DNA of 22,103 bases. It comes from Phallusia fumigata. Taxonomy: Eukaryota > Chordata > Ascidiacea > Phlebobranchia > Ascidiidae. A program made the translations under genes and the position numbers. Under the pieces are notes generated by a model. It did not search any database. It was not told the origin of the DNA and worked only from the letters and a program-made list of their open reading frames with translations. Below, piece after piece: positions 18,701 through 22,103 of this stretch. The DNA is taken from positions 1 through 22,103 of the forward strand of contig QXVZ01033071.1 in the NCBI GenBank assembly GCA_008931825.1, given 5' to 3'. Position 1 is the stretch's first letter. Each line of letters begins with the position of its first letter.

Positions 18701-19607
18701 GCAGTAATATTACACTTTTTATGCGTTTATACATATAGTTCATACTGACCAACCAATGAAGTAAAGAACGATTTTCGTTTGCGAAGAAAATACTGTAGAA
18801 ATTCAGCAACACAGCACATAGCAAGATCCTTAAATGCCATTGATTCACCATGAAACAGTTCCATAACTTGAACTTGTTTTGTTAAAGGAGTCATTTTGAC
18901 AACCTCTTTGATATCAAACTTTCGGTAAGCTCTATCCACAAGTTCTGTAAATATAGTTAAAAGGTACTAATCTGCATGGTGATGTATGCTATTGCATTGG
19001 AGTGTGTGAAGACATAAAGAAAATTTTGACCTGTCCTAATTACTGTTCTTCGATCTAGAGTTTTATTTCCTTTCGATGTAAAAAACCGATAAAATACTTC
19101 ATTTTGGTAAAGCTGCTTTTTTGGTAAACTTAGGTTTAAAAAATTCTATTTGTCATTCACCCTGCTGATCTTTCAAAGGAATCTCCTCTTCTGAGACATG
19201 CAAAGCAACAATTTTCTGAACAATTTCAACGTAGCAAAGATTTTTCCATTCTTTTAGGGTTTCTAAGGGAACTGAAACAAATGATTTAGAGTGACATTCA
19301 CTTGGAAAAAAACCTTTATTACAAAAACAGCAGATTTTTACTATGGTTTACATGATAATATTTTGCTAATAAAAAGCCAGAACAAAGATTAAAGTGAAGC
19401 AAATTTTGTAAAAAGGTTTTCAGCGAGACTGTTATTTTTACGGCTTTTAAAACTTGTTCTTATTTATATTTACAAATAATCCTCTTAATACTAACTTTCA
19501 GGAACATGCTCAGCCATCCATAATCCTCCATCTTCTCCATATGCTGATAACAATGTCTCCTCAAAGCTTATCAATTGATCAGAGCCACGAGTGCTTCTGA
19601 ACTTCAT
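15748..19607 (-). CDS. THNSL2: Threonine synthase-like 2 (THNSL2-type) PLP enzyme, ten exons
   Basis: PLP-dependent lyase of the threonine synthase fold. In animals this acts as a phospho-lyase on O-phospho-homoserine or phosphothreonine rather than making threonine. Exons: 19607-19496, 19271-19161, 18944-18750, 18476-18324, 17925-17804, 17673-17577, 17189-17044, 16878-16753, 16335-16205, 15928-15792. All join in phase, about 443 codons. The N-terminus (KFRSTRG, then YGEDGGLWM) is typical. Lys113 in MAFKDLA is the PLP-binding lysine; TSGDTGGSA (141-149) and IPTGAAGN are cofactor phosphate-binding loops; CPHTA is near the C-terminus. The 3' end is uncertain. Reading through the last donor gives a stop at 15748-15750; splicing at 15792 to an acceptor before 15661 gives a stop at 15648-15650. 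Either way it is slightly shorter than the human protein (about 484 residues). Its neighbours are SORD genes, with no obvious functional link. Confidence 0.92.
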
Positions 19608-20760
19608 TTCGCAGATCTATTTTTTTTAATTATTGATGTGGACTATATCAAACTAACTTATAAAAGTATGATTACAATAAAAACATATGGGCCTAACACC
19701 TTGCGGAGGATCATGGCCCCCCTTTTTTGACAGGCAAATACGAAAATTACAGGCACCATGCAAAGTACAAAGCGAACCTGGTCAACAAACGCACCTGCAG
19801 TATTAAAAGGCACAACACACCTCAATGGGTCAAAACAGGGAAATTCCCCATCTGACAAATTTATCGGATAGGCAAAGTTTTGAGTGACATAAATTCTGAA
19901 TAGCACTAATTTTTTTGAACAACAGCAACAGATATTCTGTCTGAGATATGAGCGTAGCCTTGTAAAGTTTCCAAAAATTTAGCCCACAAGTCAGAGCGGT
20001 AGGCGCACGCAACGAGCACGATTGCACCTCAGTCACAGATGCACGCACCACTGAAGCGTGGTATTTGTAATTGAAGATTTGGTGCCTGCGTGGCTTATTC
20101 TGTGTACGTTTCTTCAGCGACATTTTTAGGTTTTTTCATTTTTTGTGTTTGTTGGATTATCGAACAAATTTGGAGGCAACGCCGTCTCAACACCGTACAA
20201 TCATGTTGTGTGTTAGCGTATCGAACATATAACGCCTTTTCAACCCCCTGCAATCATGTTGCTAAAAACTATCAGCGTTCAATTCTTCTGTTGCCATCTT
20301 TAATGATTTGAAGCAAGCAACCGTGCGTTGCGCAACCAATTTAGCCTGGGTTATTTTTTAAGTGAAAGTTACTACAAGAAAAATCTTTAAAGTTTTATAG
20401 TTTTGCGTTTGGTGACGCGACAGTATTTACAAGACATTCTAAACATTTTCAGGGTTTCGATTGATAAAACAGCACAAAGCTGTTTCCATTTCCGGTTTTT
20501 AATTTCAATGAAGTCGAGTTTCAGCGCGACGCCCAACGTTTAAATGCACACGTTTTGATCGGTCACAAAATCAAACTACGTAGATTGACCACACGATTTA
20601 TTTTAAGAGTAGTTAGAATATGCATACATAACACCATCGCTGATACAAATTCAACAATAGACGTAATTTGTTGTTTACACCACAAGATTGCACAAGACAA
20701 AATTGAACCATTGCTGCACGGATTGATATGAATTACATACTTTACTCTGAATTTCAGAGA
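19608..20760. other. Intergenic region: THNSL2 upstream and SORD downstream flank
   Basis: 19608-19928 is unique and should hold the THNSL2-type promoter and 5' UTR. From 19929 onward it is the duplicated segment matching base 1 of the window. No exon is recognised. Short open frames on both strands are not conserved features. Confidence 0.55.
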
Positions 20761-21655
20761 TCACGGGTTTTGGTCGTCAGGGTCGCACTTCAGCATGACT
20801 TTGATGCCCTGCCCTGATTTCGTGACCTTGAAAGCCTCTTCGGTTTGTTCCAGTGGGAAGCGATGCGTGACTAGAGGCTTGACGTTTACTTTGCCAGCAG
20901 AGAGCATCTGAATAGCAGCAGGATAACTGCAGAAAAAATATTTTGTTGTTTACTTGGGCACAATGAGGAATTAGCATCAGATCAGCAGGTATATACATCA
21001 ACAAAGGGCTGCGTTTCCATAGCATTTTTGGCTCCTGAATTCGCTTCTGACAATTTGCCACGTCAGCAACCAGTGCGGCAAGCAGTTCGATCGGCGGAAA
21101 CAATTTGGCCTAATATGTCCTTTTATCAATAATTTGATTTCAGTAGGTTTCGGCCCAAACCGTTGAACCAATCCTTGACCGATGTAAAAACGCCTCAGGC
21201 TTTGACAATAGAGCAATCCATTGTCGCCGCAAATAACAAGTCACGGCCATTTATTTTTCACCGATTTTGCTTGCTGTGTTTTTTTTTCAAAAAAACTCAA
21301 AACGCAACTTGTAAATACAAATTATTATCAACTCAGAAAACGTTTAAACTCGTACTTTATAGACTCTCTTTCGCGACTGATCGTATTATTCTCGCAAAAT
21401 CTTACGAAGCAAAATCCGATGGTACAGTTTTAAATCATCCTAACACACGAAAAAATAAGATTAGATCGCCCGTATTCAATGCCTAGACATCCCCATTATC
21501 GCAAAGTAGCGTTCCAAAGAAATATGGATGCAACTTCGCCGCACCTTGGTTAAGATACATGAATCCATTTTGACATATTTGGGAGTTGTTAAGTGTGTAA
21601 AAGACTATTGACCAGGATTTAATTTGGAAATTTAATGGTGGAGGCCCAGGAATAA
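19929..21655. repeat. Right copy of the near-identical duplicated segment (partner 1-2014)
   Basis: Colinear with 1-2014 except for the 225-bp stutter, the short tandem expansion and small indels. This version continues without interruption into the upstream SORD exon at 21783-21904, so it is probably the correctly placed one. Confidence 0.9.
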
Positions 21656-21904
21656 AACAATAGTTTGCCAAAACTACTCAGAAAGCAGCAAGAAGTAAAT
21701 CTGTAAAATCAACCACAACAATACGACGTCTGCGCAAATTAAATTTCATAATTTCATGGTTATTTCCCTAGTTTGCACTTACGTGTTGCAATATCTGAAA
21801 ACGCCTCTTATATCCACTTCACGCACTGCAGCGTTCACGATCGGCACGTTAACCATTGCCGGTCCCAGACCGACGAGAAGTAAACAGCCGCCGGACTTTG
21901 TGGC
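20761..21904 (-). CDS. Sorbitol dehydrogenase paralogue 3, last two exons; runs off the right edge
   Basis: Exon 21904-21783 (acceptor GCACAG, donor GTAAGT) and exon 20926-20761 (TGA at 20761-20763) join in phase with an 856-bp intron. They encode the last part of the NAD-binding domain and the C-terminal catalytic segment of a polyol dehydrogenase: [38 protein letters not shown] and the end KCDPDDQNP. Of the three paralogues this is closest to vertebrate SORD at the C-terminus (DQNP kept; FRYCNT kept). It is therefore the best candidate for the conserved housekeeping enzyme. The first exon is one codon shorter than in the other two copies. Exons for zinc ligands and the Rossmann motif must lie beyond 22103. 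It lies upstream of the THNSL2-type gene on the same strand. Confidence 0.9.
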
Positions 21905-22103
21905 CTGTGCACATGTAACGTGTTATCCCGGTACGATAAGCTGCTTACTTCCAATAGCTTAACAAACAATTCCTTTAACCAGTGTCTGCAATCTTTGCTT
22001 GTATGTTCTGTTCTACATTTTGTTAAATCTCAACTGTATTACATTTTAATACCATGCAGACAAGCAAAAACGCATGTTTGAAGTGGGCTGTACACTTAAC
22101 TTT
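21905..22103 (-). other. Partial intron of SORD paralogue 3
   Basis: Intron sequence upstream of the acceptor at 21905-21906. The preceding exon (which would match 9738-9916 of copy 1) is not reached before the window ends. Confidence 0.6.

Noticed and set aside
8935..19607. A functional pathway linking the SORD and THNSL2-type genes
   Set aside because: The enzymes act in unrelated pathways and a contig join separates part of the cluster; co-location alone is not evidence.
1..22103. CRISPR arrays, defence systems, prophage or bacterial operons
   Set aside because: All coding is intron-split with animal gene families; there are no spaced identical repeats other than the transposon core and no bacterial signals.

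Overview
The window is eukaryotic: every recognisable gene is split into short exons with GT/AG introns, and all genes lie on the minus strand. Base composition is AT-rich, introns are mostly 100-900 bp, small inverted-repeat and tRNA-derived elements sit in introns, and two near-identical versions of one segment differ by scattered substitutions and indels. This fits a compact, highly polymorphic invertebrate genome. A tunicate such as Ciona is my best guess, from gene style only, not proven.

Four single N bases (975, 2015, 7680, 15555) appear to be contig joins. Left to right: (1) 1-2014 is a second version of 19929-21655. It carries only the last exon of a sorbitol dehydrogenase (SORD) gene, plus an exact 225-bp stutter across the N at 975. 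(2) 2016-7679 carries an unrecognised multi-exon gene for a Ser/Arg-rich protein with a central helical region of at least about 790 residues; its 3' end is cut by the N at 2015. (3) 7681-15554 carries two tandem SORD paralogues. One is complete (8 exons, 361 codons, 12066 to 8935). The other has only its last four exons here (15136 to 13258), its 5' part being lost at the N at 15555. A 324-bp inverted-repeat transposon sits in intron 2 of the complete copy. (4) 15556-22103 carries a nearly complete threonine synthase-like 2 (THNSL2-type) gene in ten exons (19607 to about 15.7 kb), then the last two exons of a third SORD gene (21904 to 20761), which runs off the right edge.

The SORD genes encode zinc- and NAD-dependent polyol dehydrogenases (sorbitol to fructose). 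The THNSL2-type gene encodes a PLP-dependent phospho-lyase of the threonine synthase fold. Nothing suggests these work together; the clustering looks like ordinary tandem duplication beside an unrelated gene. I see no CRISPR array, defence system, virus or other clearly novel system. The points most worth checking are the assembly joins and haplotype duplication, the transposon inserted 12 bp from a splice donor, the divergence of the SORD copies at conserved positions, and the unrecognised gene.
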